A DNA stretch of 64,000 bases from Chlorops oryzae (taxonomy: Eukaryota; Arthropoda; Insecta; Diptera; Chloropidae). Both the position numbers and the translations under genes were made by a program. The notes below the pieces were generated by a model. The model saw only the letters and a program-made list of their open reading frames with translations, ran no database searches and was not told the origin of the DNA. The DNA is taken from NCBI GenBank assembly GCA_020466095.1, contig CM035807.1, positions 42,109,725 through 42,173,724 on the forward strand, given 5' to 3'. This document shows, one piece after another, positions 33,559 through 44,814 of the stretch (positions within the stretch are counted from its first letter, which is position 1; the number at the start of each line of letters is the position of its first letter).

Positions 33559-33996
33559 TTAAAATTTACCGAAATCTAGGTTTGCTGACGCAAACGCTGC
33601 TGCCGTCTTTTCCTCCCCTCGGTTCATCGTTGTTGGCCCGATTATTCGATCTGCTGCAATAGCAACGTTTTTTGCAAGGCCGCACACTCCTCGGTATTTA
33701 CCGTTTCCCTGTGTTTTTGTTGTTGTCGCTTGAGCTGGATCGTTGTATTCTGCATTTGAGCTTCCAAAGTTGTTGCTACTATTATTGCGTCTTTCGGTAC
33801 CGCGTTCGCTTCCGCAAATGCTTGCCCTTATTTCGGCCTGGCGCGTTTCGGCACAGCTTTTGAACTTTTGCTTGCGAAACTCTCGGCCTAGTTCATTCCG
33901 GCCCACTTTTGGCACTCTTGCTTGTGCCACATCGGTTGATGCCAAGGTTGAACCGCTTGTTACTGTCAGGCCTTTCATATCGGTACTTTTGCTCAC
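33559..33996 (-). pseudogene. Gag-like retroelement pseudogene
   Basis: A 145-codon minus-strand frame (SKSTDMKGLTVTSGS..) is followed in another frame by a helical segment with QNTTIQLKRQQQKHRETVNT and ECAALQKTLLLQQIE, suggesting one coding region with a frameshift near 33780. The coiled-coil-like composition suits an LTR-retroelement gag N-terminus, but there is no diagnostic motif. Confidence 0.35.
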
Positions 33997-34544
33997 AACA
34001 ATGCGAATTTTAGCGTTTTTCGCCTTAGTCGACCTAACCTAATTGCTGATTTCAGATCTTAAAAGCTAAATATGCGAAATTATGCCGGCCTTTTAGAGAA
34101 TTGTCTTAAAATGTTAATAAGTTCAACATTTATTTCGTACATAATGGACTCTCAGGGAGTTTGCTAGTAAAAAGACCACAGTATTTCGGTATTTATTAAC
34201 TTTTCTACCCCCAATTTTTTTTTAAAACCAGAGATCCGAAATAACTACTAAATTTTTTTTAGAATCGAAAAAATTGCTTTTAAAACGACAAAAAAAGTTT
34301 TACGTTAGTCGATAATATTTATGATTGGGATTTGTTTATTTTTCGTTGTTCAAAACGGTTATTTTTTATATATGTTAAATGAGAAATTGAATGAGACAAA
34401 GTTTTTTCCGTTGCTCATAATTTTAATCGTTCGATATAAATTTTTCAAGTTGCCTCAAAACAATTGTGAATGAAAAAAAAAACTTTTCCGTTTGTTATAA
34501 CCTTTTATTTTCAAGAACTAGTTTTTAATTTGTTTCGTTAAGAG

Positions 34545-34573
34545 GAAATATATATATATATATATATATATAG
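34545..34573. repeat. (TA)n microsatellite
   Basis: About 29 bases of uninterrupted TA repeat. Confidence 0.9.
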
Positions 34574-34712
34574 TGGGACAATGGTGATACCATTCTACTG
34601 ATATCATTAATAGCGCTGCTGATCGCGGTGGTTATTTGGTAACGTAAAAAAAATTTATTGAAAAATTAAAGTTATAATCATTCGTAACTCTTATCAGTGT
34701 TTTGGTCCTAAT

Positions 34713-35160
34713 AGGGCATTTACATATACGTTTTAGCGCTACTCGTTTAAGCTAAAACGACTAAGTCAAAACGGGGTGTTTACATATGCACATGTCATTT
34801 TGTAGTTATCTTTTGTTTGCTTAACACGTGAAATATGAGTGAATATTGTTATTTAGATAAGAAGCAATTATTGAAATTGTGTTCGTTTTCTACATTGGTT
34901 GTGGAAACAACCTCACAATTTTTAAATTAGAAATTTCAATTACCATATGTTTTGCATTTTTATAGTGATGACACTCAGATTTCGATATTTTTAGCAGTTA
35001 TAAGCAGGATTTATCTTATTTAGCTACTTGTTTTAAATTAAAACAGGAAAGTTTCTCGTTTTAGTTTTGTACGATGAAACGGGAAAAATCTAAGTTGTTT
35101 TAGTGCTAAAACGGGCAAAGTTGATAAAACGCGAATAAAATGGCATATGTAAACGGCCTA
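34713..35160. mobile_element. Putative MITE
   Basis: AGGGCATTTACATATACGTT on the left faces GGCATATGTAAACGGCCT on the right. Several internal copies of CGTTTTAG/CTAAAACG occur. No clear target duplication. Confidence 0.5.
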
Positions 35161-35954
35161 TAATTCTAATAAATAAAACCCCGCGTTTAATTTTCGTTTT
35201 CCTTTCTTTTTTAACGTTTACTCATGAAGATATGTCTAAAAACTACCCCGTCTCGTTTGAACATCATTCCTTAAATACTAAATGCATTTAGTTTATTCCA
35301 GAGGAGTCTTAGAATATGTATCCTTGAAAAGGGTAGTTTAAAGTTTTTAATGGGTTTTATTATGGTATCCTTAGATAAAACCTCAATTTGGATTTCCCAG
35401 TTCTATTTTAATTGCGGTGTTTATTTTCTATATTATCTTCCAAGTCCTTTAATTTATGTAGAACTTTATTAACTTTCTCCGACGATAAGCAACGGCTAGA
35501 CGCGTATAATTATGCTCAACATCGACCCGCGCGTGCCATTGATTTACTGTTGTTATTATTCTGTAGTTTGCCGAAATGATTGTTATGCATTTATTGTTGT
35601 TGTTGTAGACGGTCTTGGACAAATCTTCAGACATACTGATGTACACGTGGCGACCATACGACCATGCTGATTGCTCGTGAGTCGAGTATTGACTCACATC
35701 AGGAAATGTAAAAAATATTCATCGAACGATTAAAATTATGAGTAAGGGAAAATTTTTTTTCTCCAATAACTGTTATAGAAGAATGAAATATATTTTCATT
35801 GTTTGAAACTGCACAGCTAGCGTTTTTTGAAATTTTTGATCAAAAGCGAGTCTTTTTCGAGTCGCCTTTCTGATTAAAAAGATCAAATATGCGCTCGTTT
35901 TCTGATCAAAAATGATACTTTTGTCGGGAGAAAATGGAACCCTAGCCGCGACTC

Positions 35955-36125
35955 CTCTTAGGGAGTCATATTTGATATCATTTGCGAGTCATATTTGTTA
36001 TAATTTTCGAGTCATATTTGTTACCTTTTACGAGTCTTCTAAGACTCATATTTGCTATCATTTTAGAGTTTTCTACGACTCATATTTGCTATCATTTGGA
36101 GTCTTCTACGACTCATATTTATAAT
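35955..36125 (+). repeat. Short imperfect tandem array
   Basis: GAGTCATATTTG and CGACTCATATTTGCTATC recur five to six times with spacing of about 25-35 bases. Confidence 0.7.
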
Positions 36126-36234
36126 CAAATGCTTTCCAAAAAAAAAAAATTTTTTTTAATCAATACACATTTTTTGGCTTTTCCGTGTATATGTTATGTT
36201 ATATGTATTATTATTATAAATTCAAGTTTTTTTT

Positions 36235-36305
36235 TCCTTTGCCTTATGTGGGATTTGAACCTAGGAACTCTCGTTTTCTAGTCCTGTGCTCACCCGTCGA
36301 CACCA
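36235..36305 (-). repeat. tRNA-derived SINE head
   Basis: On the minus strand TGGTGTCGACGGGTGAGCAC (A-box-like) and AGGTTCAAATCCCAC (B-box) have tRNA-like spacing. It lacks a convincing cloverleaf, so I call it a SINE and not a tRNA gene. Confidence 0.5.
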
Positions 36306-36784
36306 AGCTTTCCAAATCGAAAGTCATGGAAATTTTTCGTTTATAACTTTAAAGTCAAAATCCATTCAATTCAATTTTGAGTCAAATATTGAGTGAAATA
36401 TAAGATAGCAACAATTTGAATGATCATATTTCAATCCCATACGTGATTAATTGACAATTGCTCTTTATTTTGTTTTTGTAATTTGAATACGACTCGCTTT
36501 TGAAACATATTGGAGAGTCGTTTTCGAGTCTTCTTTTAATCATGCACGTGATGAATCCTTTTCTAATCATGAAGGGGGCTCGAAAAAGACTCGTAAATGA
36601 ATCTTCTCATAAAACAGTCTTCCAAATGTTGGGTGGGTGTTATCTTAAATTTTTTTAACACAAACTTTAATAGTTATGGTCCAATTTTTTTCTAGTTTGT
36701 TATCACTGTTATGTCTCTGTGTAAAAGTGGGGATTTTTTTTTTTTGTAGCACAATGATCCAACGCGAATAAGCTAGGGTTATGA

Positions 36785-36931
36785 TTATTTATTAAGTAAA
36801 ATTTCGTATTTATTTATAATGTCGCTTAAATTTTGTACGCTATAAGTGCATTCAGTCGGTGCTCCGCCTACGTCCTTTCCTTTAATACGTTGAATGTTTG
36901 ATGTGCGATAAGGTTGTATTTTTGGATAGTT
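36785..36931 (-). CDS. Mocs2B: Mocs2B exon 5: C-terminus
   Basis: Starts after TTCGAACAG in phase 0 and encodes 48 residues ending ..IINKYEILLNK before TAA (36785-36787). CTYSVQNLSDIINKY resembles the end of the long Drosophila Mocs2B protein (KSYSAQELSAFIQKI, from memory). The poly(A) signal AATAAA overlaps the last Lys codon and the stop (36786-36793 region). The exon lies 56 bases from exon 4. Confidence 0.8.
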   Translation of the reverse strand, partial: NYPKIQPYRTSNIQRIKGKDVGGAPTECTYSVQNLSDIINKYEILLNK

Positions 36932-36987
36932 CTGTTCGAACAAATTGTCAAAATAAATAATGGATTTCCAAATGCTAACAAGTTTAC

Positions 36988-37265
36988 CATAAAGTGTGTA
37001 TATTCCGGTGATGTTGATTCCAATGCTATAATATGATTTTCGATGTTCTTCAGGCGTTCAGGAAAAGTTTTTGTTTCAGCACTGTTAAAACTTAAAAAAC
37101 CTTCTATGTTTGAAAGTCTCTGCATTATAAAAGGATTTAATTCATTTCCAACGCTTAGATTACTTGTGGTTGTACTTCTAAAAACCAGTTTTTGTTTTTT
37201 AATATGAAATGGCTCTATTTGGTAAGACCTCGTCTGAGGACCAAAACTGTTACGTACACGGTGGA
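36988..37265 (-). CDS. Mocs2B: Mocs2B exon 4: C-terminal extension
   Basis: Acceptor TTTCTAG at 37266-37270, phase 1, donor ATG|GTAAAC. Residues HRVRNSFGPQTRSYQ open the exon and NIENHIIALESTSPEY sits near its end; the latter strongly resembles the dipteran Mocs2B extension. This part is beyond the MoaE fold. In Drosophila the long Mocs2B protein is reported as part of the ATAC acetyltransferase complex, and this region may serve that role (inference). Confidence 0.85.
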
Positions 37266-37332
37266 CTAGAAAAAAATTTCCACTGCAATGTAACTCTTTC
37301 TAAATAACGATTTTATAAAAATAAAAACAAAC

Positions 37333-37612
37333 CTCTTAAGTGACCTTTGCAATGCATTTTTTTAAATTTCATGCTTTTTGTACGAGAGCAGGAAAATAAC
37401 TCCTCCGGTGCTTCATCTTCAATAGGAGATTTTGTTATAAAGTCCGTATTGTTATTAAAATTTATTTGCTCTCGTTTTTTGGCTACGAAACTTTGTATTC
37501 GTTGGTCTATTTCGAACTCGTGTGTATTTATTTGCACCACTTTTTTCAATTCGAGTTTTTCATTTGCGATCTGGAACGGTGTCTGTGAATGTGCACTGGT
37601 CTTCCCATATAC
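37333..37612 (-). CDS. Mocs2B: Mocs2B exon 3: C-terminal extension
   Basis: Bounded by TTAACAG acceptor (phase 0) and AGAG|GTTTGT donor (phase 1). It opens VYGKTSAHSQ, has FVAKKREQINFNN and a Cys-Ser-Arg-Thr motif, and ends HLR. The reading frame joins exon 2 and exon 4 without stops. Introns on either side are 92 and 67 bp. Confidence 0.85.
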
Positions 37613-37704
37613 CTGTTAAGATTGTAAAAGAACGATCATTTATGGTAAAAACAAATTCAAAATGGAAATTTTTATTTGCAAGATTTGACTATTTAATATC
37701 ATAC

Positions 37705-38028
37705 ACCAGCATTTTTTTCTTTATTGAGCCATGCGCATTCTTTGTTTTCCTTCCAAACAGGTGCTTCATTTTCATATATTTCTTTCTTCCAAATTGGAAC
37801 ACGACTTTTTAATGCTTCTATAGCATATGATACAGCATCTAAGGAACTCTGGCGATGAGGGGAAGAAACGGCAATAACAACGCTGGATTCTCGTACTTTT
37901 ACAGGACCTAAACGGTGATATACAGCTATATTGACGATATCATTCCAACGTGATCGCATCTCATAACAGATCCTCTTGATTTCTTTAAAAGCCATGGGTT
38001 CGAAAGCCTCATATTCCAAAGATATAAC
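37705..38028 (-). CDS. Mocs2B: Mocs2B exon 2: MoaE catalytic core
   Basis: Encodes 108 residues of the molybdopterin synthase large subunit, opening [13 protein letters not shown] and containing [26 protein letters not shown] and the family signature RVPIWKKE, whose lysines are in the active site. The large subunit converts precursor Z (cPMP) to molybdopterin using sulfur carried by Mocs2A, in the cytosol. The acceptor is TTCTTAAAG at 38029-38036; the donor is GGT|GTATGA. The exon is phase 0 at both ends. A 10.9 kb intron separates it from exon 1. Confidence 0.95.
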
Positions 38029-38119
38029 CTTTAAGAAATTATATAAAAAATATTCTGTATTATTCAAGCCTCTTTCAGCAACTTTAAAGTTTTAATATAC
38101 AAAAATTGCAGAATTGTGT

Positions 38120-38890
38120 GTATATAAAAATGATCAGCTTCGATTTATTAGATTTCGGAGATTCGATTTAGCCATTCCGTCTGTCTATCTGTTTTTATAC
38201 AGTTTTCTTATCGAAGGAGGGGAGCTATCTTGACAAAATTTATCATGCGTGCTCACGGGGTCATGAGTAAGAACAAGAATGGACCTGATCGGACCATTTT
38301 TAGGGGTACCTCCAGTACTAGTGTTGTTATGAATTTCACAAAAATTGCTCTTAAACCGAAGTTTTTTAAGATATTTTGATGAAATTTGATATTTTAACAT
38401 ATTTAAAGGCAGATAATGCGATTTACAAATATTGGAAAAGTGGGCCTGGCAGAAGGGCGTTTTTGAAAAATTGTCTCCTATACTTGAAATTCAAATGAGA
38501 ATTGAACGAATATTGGCACGGATGCTTCCATTGTTGGGTTGTCACAAAAAACTAACCCAAAATCCGACTTTTTCGAAATACCGTAAAAATTGGATATAAC
38601 GACACCGCTTATAACGATTATCGGTTATAGCGATGAACATTTTTGGTAAAGTTTGGTTCGCTATTCTAATTCTTCTTAATTTCTGTTACCGAATATAGCG
38701 ATTATCGGTTATAAAGATGGATTTTTGCTGGTCCCTTCGACATCGTTATAACAGATTTTCACTGTATATATTTGAATGATATTTAGAATTTGAACGTATG
38801 TATATTTAAGCCTCGGATTGGAGTTCAAAAAATTTGGAAAAGTAGGCGTGGAAACGGGCGGTTTTCATAAATAAATTGAAAAAAGCCAGT
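38120..38890 (+). repeat. Microsatellite-type dispersed repeat with a nested pogo-like MITE
   Basis: Same family as 8258-9130 (GGACCATTTTTAGGGGTACC, GTGCTCACGGGGTCATGAGT, AAAAGTGGGC). At 38581-38764 it is interrupted by a 184-bp insert ending ATTTTCACTG followed by TA. That insert is rich in TATAACGA/TCGTTATA motifs and its left end is CCGTAAAAATTGGATATAAC after TA, suggesting a pogo-like MITE. Confidence 0.6.
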
Positions 38891-39121
38891 ATAATTAAAA
38901 ACATAAATTAAAATAAATAAAACTAAATATAACTTTAATAATAATATATAAATTAAATTCGATGAAATATAATAAAAATACTAACTAAGCAAAGAACATT
39001 GAGGCGAAATTATTATTATAAAGAAAAGAAGATTACAAGTAAACATTATGAAAGTAAGAATAAAAATATAAAATATACGAGTTAAAATCAAATTCTTCTT
39101 AATATAAAGCCTCAGAGCTAT

Positions 39122-39328
39122 TTACAACTTTTTTATTCGTTCTTTAAATTGGTTCAAACTGCCAGTACGTTGAACAGAAGAGGGTAAAGAATTCCAATTC
39201 TTCAAAAATTGCGTTACGTAATACTTGAACGCTCCCATATCATCTAGTACCGAATTATCTACAAGGGACTTAGAATTACAATCTCCTGCTAAAACAATAT
39301 CAGCGTAGGCAACATAAATATTTTTCAA
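39122..39328 (-). pseudogene. Non-LTR retrotransposon scrap (endonuclease fused to RT tail)
   Basis: YADIVLAGDCNSKSLVDNS resembles an EEP endonuclease GDxN block (Asn region mutated to CNS). It is followed directly by FLKNWNSLPSSVQRTGSLN, the WNSLP motif found at the end of many LINE ORF2 proteins. The intervening RT is deleted. Confidence 0.5.
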
Positions 39329-39387
39329 GATATGTTTTGTGTGTGATTCTTGATGGATACTTGATGGATGTTAATGGTGGCTGTGAT

Positions 39388-39438
39388 GTGTGCCAATATG
39401 AAGTGTGTGCCAATATGAAGTGTGTGCCAATATGAAGT
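39388..39438 (+). repeat. 17-bp unit, three tandem copies
   Basis: GTGTGCCAATATGAAGT repeated three times without mismatch. Confidence 0.95.
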
Positions 39439-40074
39439 GTAAAGGAATCCTTATTATTTCCAAATGTGGACTGTAACACAGATGTAATTCACTTTGACTC
39501 GTGAAGGAAGTTTCAAGTCAAAGTAACCGAAAGAAAAGAGGAATAACAAGAAATCAGAATTTACAACTTTCGAAATAAAAGGCAAATATATTTAATTTGA
39601 TTTGCGTGGGATTGCTATCTTTATTTGTATACCTTTTTCGGTGGAGCTCCAGAACGAAAGTGAGAAAGTAAGCCCGAACGGAAGCCGAGCTTACTTCTCA
39701 CCGCGAAAAAAAATTGTTATACTTCGCCCGGTATAAAGCTAGTATTATATTTTACTAAAATTAGGCATTAAGAGACTTCTCTTTCTAAGGGTTTCGATAT
39801 TTGTTTTGATCCTACTGTTCCGATCTGAACATTTCCGCCGGCCTTGCAGTATTCTGTAATAAAGAAAAATAGAAAATTTCCGGGAGCAATTCCCAGAAGA
39901 AAGAGAAGGTTCCCAAGCGAAGTGCTTAACATCAGATGCTGTAGAGAAGGAATAAATAAAGAAACGTTTGCATATGGGTAAGTGCATTTGTATTTCAATT
40001 CAAGTTAATCCAATTTAATTATTTAATTTATTTTTTTCTATATATGAACGGGAGTTGTAGTTATACTACTACTT

Positions 40075-40862
40075 GGAGTAGGCACCAGAGAGTACCCACC
40101 CAAGCACCGTGTTTTGCCCGAAAGGCTCGTTGCCTTCCGCTGGGCGCACTTCGTTAAGGAGGAGCTTCGGATAAAAATCGCAACCTAAGACGATATTAAC
40201 TGGGGTATTCTCAAAAAAAGCCGGGATCTGTTTAGGTTAAATTGCGATATGATTGTGCGATCGCGGGATTCATTGCTTGCGAATGCGATGCAATCTTTAT
40301 TTTGTCGCAAACGTGAAAAACGCCCTCTATTTTCACATTCAAATCGTGTCGGGCTTGGATAGTGAGGTTGCATGACTTCCTTAACCACTGTTGTCGTTGA
40401 GATGTGCAGATCTTTAACCGCACTGACGGTCACTCCATTAATTGGACTACATTGGGCAGTTGGCATTAATATGGCCTTTTGCTGACAAAAGAGCTGAACT
40501 GCATGCATTGGTCGTTCAGCTGACCTCTCTCCGAGTCGTTCATGCATGTACAGCAAACTGTGGTGCCTTTTTCCGCAATAGCGGCAGCGGGCTGTACTTT
40601 GGCAGATGCCAGAGGAATGACTATGCGCGAGGCATTTTGGACAATATTTCCGCAAAAGTACAGTCCGCAAGCGCTTCTTGGTGTTCATAGCGAGAAATTT
40701 TTGGCAAAATCGCAACGCCTGCACACTGCGACAGACGCGGAACGCGAACTCAGGCCTAGATCGACCTTTAGACGCCGGATTTTTTGAAGTCGATGCCGGT
40801 TGTTCGGCAGGTTTCTCGGCGACGGTGGCGACGGTGTTGGTTGCGACTGCGTTAGTCGACAT
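40075..40862 (-). pseudogene. BEL/Pao gag zinc knuckle and protease fragment
   Basis: From ATG at 40860-40862 (MSTNAVATNTVA..) the minus strand encodes a BEL/Pao-type gag end. It has RFCQKFLAMNTKKR, a zinc-knuckle pair CPKCLAHSHSSGIC and CRYCGKRHHSLLYMHE, then the start of the aspartic protease (AILMPTAQ). After frame damage the protease tail reappears at about 40200-40080 as VNIVLGCDFYPKLLL and NTVLGWVLSGAYS. It sits immediately 3' of an integrase ORF of the same superfamily, the reverse of the usual gag-PR-RT-IN order. Confidence 0.8.
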
Positions 40863-40930
40863 TTTTGCTGAACGCGGAATATGCGGAATCTAGGAACGGG
40901 ATGGAACAAGAAAAAAGGAGAGAAGGGATG

Positions 40931-42075
40931 TTATTGAGGCGGAAGGCTGACTAATTTGACGATAGGCCGTGTGACAATGCCTTTCTCCGTACGAATATCA
41001 GCCACACGAACGCGTCCGTCCCGCCCTTCGTATAGCTTTACCACCCGAACCAACCGCCATGACGTCACGGGTAAGTTCTCATCTTTTATTACGCCGAGCG
41101 AGTCGACCACAAAATTTTCTTTTCCTTTTCCTTTTCTTCTTTCCATTTAGTGCGTTTATGGAGTTCGGACAAATACTCATTTTGCTATCGATTACAAAAT
41201 TCTTGATTAAGCGCTTTCAGCCGCTGCCAACGATTTATAATGAATGATGGCTTTTCATCGATACGTGGCTCAGGAGGAGCCAGTAATGGACCAGGTATTA
41301 GGAAATGTCCCGGAGTTAATGCGGCAAGATCTGACGGATTTTCTGACATTGGAGAGATGGGACGAGAATTTAAACAGGCTTCAATGCGGACAAGAACTGT
41401 TGTAAATTCTTCGAAGGTCAACTTGCATGTACCGATCACTTTTACGAAATGAGCTTTGAATCTGCGAACGCCGGCTTCCCAAAGCCCTCTCATATGAGGC
41501 GCTCCGGGGGGAATAAAATGCCACACAATTTTGTGGTGAACCTGCTGTGTAAGTACAGCATCACGTGAGGTGCTGACGAACTCGGCATACAATTGGCGAG
41601 ACGCACCTACGAAATTTTTACCATTGTCGGAGTAAATATGGCCTGGACAGCCCCGCCTTGCGACAAACCGATTGAAAGACGCTAGAAAGGCTGGAGTGGA
41701 GAGGTCAGAAACTGCCTCAAGATGAATGGCCTTTGTCGCAAAACAAACAAAAACACAAGCGTAACCTTTTGTTACAAACCTCGATCGGTCGGCTGCGCTT
41801 TTAATTTCAAAGGGGCCGGCGAAGTCAATACCAGTATGGATGAATGGCCTATCCGATATCGTACGCTCAGGAGGAACGATGCCCATCATTTGTAACCTCA
41901 ATTTGCTCTTATGTAAAATACACGCTTTACAATTGAGAATAACTGTTTTAATTAAATTTTTCACTTTTGGAATCCAAAATTGTGTTGGAATTAATCTTAG
42001 AACGAGTGCGTTTCCACCATGAAGCGAATTTCTACGATGAAAGCGCACTATGATGCAGACACTCGCGAGCTTCAT
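40931..42075 (-). pseudogene. BEL/Pao integrase with C-terminal DUF5641-like domain
   Basis: The frame at 41185-42075 has an HHCC zinc-binding start (HGGNALVLR..NCKAC), then the catalytic D-D-E core: GIDFAGPF, IYSDNGKNF and HMRGLWEAGV. All three acidic residues are present. A second frame (40931-41146) carries VTSWRLVRVVKLYEGRDG and TRPIVKLVSLPP, the usual BEL/Pao C-terminal domain, ending in a natural stop. A frameshift near 41150-41190 separates the two. Gag, protease and RT are absent upstream, so the element is 5' truncated. Confidence 0.85.
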
Positions 42076-42532
42076 GAAGCATAAGCACTAAAACTATCAA
42101 GGCCAAAATATCCTCAAAATCCATATTTTTTGATAACTAGTTTTTAAAATCACAACACAGCTGAAAAATTGTTTATACGTCAATGACGTACTTATTACGT
42201 ATTGTGTCGGTCACTGTAAGTCAACACGTTGCTGTCAGTCATATGACGTGACGCATGATGAACGACGGAGCCTATCTGACATATATTACTATATATGTCA
42301 CTCTCATAGATTTTGGACGGGACATTTCGCGCCAGTAAGAAAGAGATGTTACTCGGCAGGCAAAAAAAGAGCGAGAGAGAAATACTTTTGGTGAGTACCT
42401 AAGTGAAAAATTCTCATTTTGGTGGGTACCCAAGACCGTGGTGGGTACCCTAGACCGTGTTGAAAAGAGCCAAAATAGAAACGGCTCCTGAGTGACATAT
42501 ATAGTTATATATGCTATCTGACATATAGAACT

Positions 42533-42688
42533 ATAGCTGCAACTTCGCCCAAAAGCTATTACGTGGTACACCACACTTACTATTACGTGGTTCACCACAA
42601 CACTCGGCTTATGGCGTGGTTCACCACAGTTGAACTTTTTCACCAAATCATGCCATAACGCGCCAAAATTTGGTCGGTTGCAGCTATA
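42533..42688. mobile_element. Hairpin MITE, family TATAGCTGCAACTTCG (copy 1)
   Basis: TATAGCTGCAACTTCG on the left faces (G)GTTGCAGCTATA on the right. The interior holds three CGTGGT(A/T)CACCACA motifs. The reverse-complement copy is at 53983-54130. It lies amid CTATCTGACATATA repeats (42277-42512) that may be another small MITE. Confidence 0.75.
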
Positions 42689-42714
42689 GTTCTATATGCT
42701 ATCTGACAAAGGCT

Positions 42715-43925
42715 TTAAGGTTTACTAAAGTCATATGACCCAGCCGGAAAGTGGACTACTTCTGCACTACTTCCGAAATGGTGAAAATTCATACTGAGGC
42801 TACTAGCATTACTAACCCTAACTGTTAATGAAGTTTGTTGGGAGATGGCCGCTGTTTTCATTACATGGATGCGATAATGTCCGGCTTGGGAATTTGATAT
42901 CTAAAAAACGCGCAAGGTATATCTGATATACTATATCATCGAGAAATTGTAAATAAAAATGGAATTTGCTTTATTAGAAATTTTTAAAGAAGCTGAAAGA
43001 GCCAAAGGAATATTGGAAGCAATAATATCAGAAGAGCATTGCAATGTCCGCAGGAACAAAAAAAGATTAATGGAGCTAATAGTGAAAGCCAGGGTTGGAA
43101 CTTTACTGAAATTCCAGTAGAGCTACTGCGTTGTTTTTTTTTTTTTTTATGAATTTTTGACATCTACTGCGAACACTGCGAAAAGCTTAAAATCTACTAC
43201 GATTTTCGTCCCTGGTGTGACTAGATGTTTTTTTGTCAAACAAAACTCCTAACGATAACTACCAAAAAAGTACCAATTTTGGATATACATTATCAACACC
43301 GCAATTCTATTTGTAGCAATGATACTATTGTTGTCCTTGTTTAACATCTTGGATTTTCCATTTCAGGTTATATGTCGCGATATTAACAGTTTGACAGCTG
43401 ATAAAATAGAAAAAAATTTTGTCAAAAATCTTCGCTGAACATTGGAAGACGCGAAATATGGAGAAATATTTACATGAAATGTTATTTTTGGTTATTTTTT
43501 CATTTTATTTGAAAAGAATAAAATATATTTCTGTTATAAAAAACAGAGATGTAATTTTTTTTTAACTGCGCAAAGTTGAAATCTACTGCCCTTTTCTGGT
43601 AAGCTGCTGCACTTTCTTCTCCGCCAAGTTCCAACCCTGGTGAAAGCGGCATCAAAAAACGTTCCACGACCTGAGATCAAAATTTACATATCCAAATACG
43701 TGCATCCTTTCCCATTCATTTTCTGCACGTGAAAGCTTCCTGCCAGTGTCGTATTAATCTTTTTTTTACCAGGTTTTTGTACTCGGTTTTAGCAAATGTA
43801 ACTGAAAATTTCAAATGCAACTCTGCGCCAACCTCAGAGTTAAATGTTAACCCAGGGTATATTTTCGGGATAGATGATTTTTTTTTATATGTTTTTTGAC
43901 ATTTGAAACCCTGGTAGTGCTGTAT
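42715..43925 (-). mobile_element. Truncated copy of the TTA-flanked element at 49946-51254
   Basis: Reverse complement of 49970-50775. Matching blocks include GACCCAGCCGGAAA, TACTTCTGCACTACTTC, TGCAATGTCCGCAGGAACAA and CATTTGAAACCCTGG. Both ends are truncated. A hAT MITE (43090-43639) interrupts it. A short ORF from 42960 (MEFALLEIFKEAERAKGI) survives here and is partly present in the other copy. Confidence 0.75.
43090..43639. mobile_element. Non-autonomous hAT element with perfect 8-bp target duplication
   Basis: Ends CAGGGTTGGAACTT and AAGTTCCAACCCTG are inverted repeats. GTGAAAGC flanks both sides (43082-43089 and 43640-43647). 550 bp, no coding region. Confidence 0.95.
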
Positions 43926-44067
43926 TTATGTTTCTGCTATCAACCCTTAATCAGAGATACATAATTTATTTTGCTAATATTTTATAAAATATCATCCCTG
44001 TGTGAAAGAGGAAAATGTCAAAAAAGGAATAAAAAGTAAGAATTGACGACCAATCCTTTCGAGTAGT

Positions 44068-44209
44068 GCTAGAAGCAGTCGTCGCGTATCGTATCGTAAC
44101 GTAACGTGACGGACGAGTTATGACTGGTCGATATACATATTTCCCATATACTGGGTTGAATCAGGCGACACGTCACGTTACGATACGATACGCGGCGACT
44201 GTTTCTAGC
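44068..44209. repeat. Hairpin MITE, GTATCGTATCGTAACGT arms
   Basis: GCTAGAAGCAGTCGTCGCGT at 44068 faces ACGCGGCGACTGTTTCTAGC ending at 44209. The arms are about 38 bp with few mismatches and the loop about 65 bp. Confidence 0.8.
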
Positions 44210-44814
44210 TTAAGTGTAAAAGCGAATGCAACTCCAAAAGGGAATATCGATAGTAATTGACGGTCAACAATTGACTAATGTAAAAGGCCTCAATGAAGCC
44301 ATACGAAATAACATCGATAACATTGTATCGGAGGGCAACTATTCGCCGATTAACCGCAGGAGGTTTGCGTTCAAACCTTTTTACACAGACGACATTTTAA
44401 AAACAATTAAAACGTTTAAAAATAAATACGGAGGAAAAAAGCTACTATCCGAAAGTGTGAAACAAGATAGTATGGAGTATCTGGTGTATGAATATGGGTG
44501 CGTTATCAATGAAAGTTTTAATTCTGGTACGTTTCTCAAAGTGTGGAAAATATCAACAGTGGTTCCAGTGGAGACGGTCAGAGCGACAATTAATCCCGAA
44601 GAGATAATACCAGTAAATGCACTAGCGAATGATGAAAAATTTATAGAAAAAATTTTAAAAGATCAGCTTACAGATTAAATCAATAATTATTAAATTATAA
44701 TACCTAAGCAGTCGGGATTTAGATCTAAGCACTCATGCGAGACTGCACTTAGCTTAGTATTAGCGGAATGGAAAGAAAGCTTAACGAAGAAAGAAGTTAT
44801 ATACTACGTTTATA

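Noticed and set aside
33743..34042. Plus-strand ORF opposite the gag-like pseudogene
   Set aside because: Composition and lack of motifs suggest a shadow; the minus strand reads as more protein-like.
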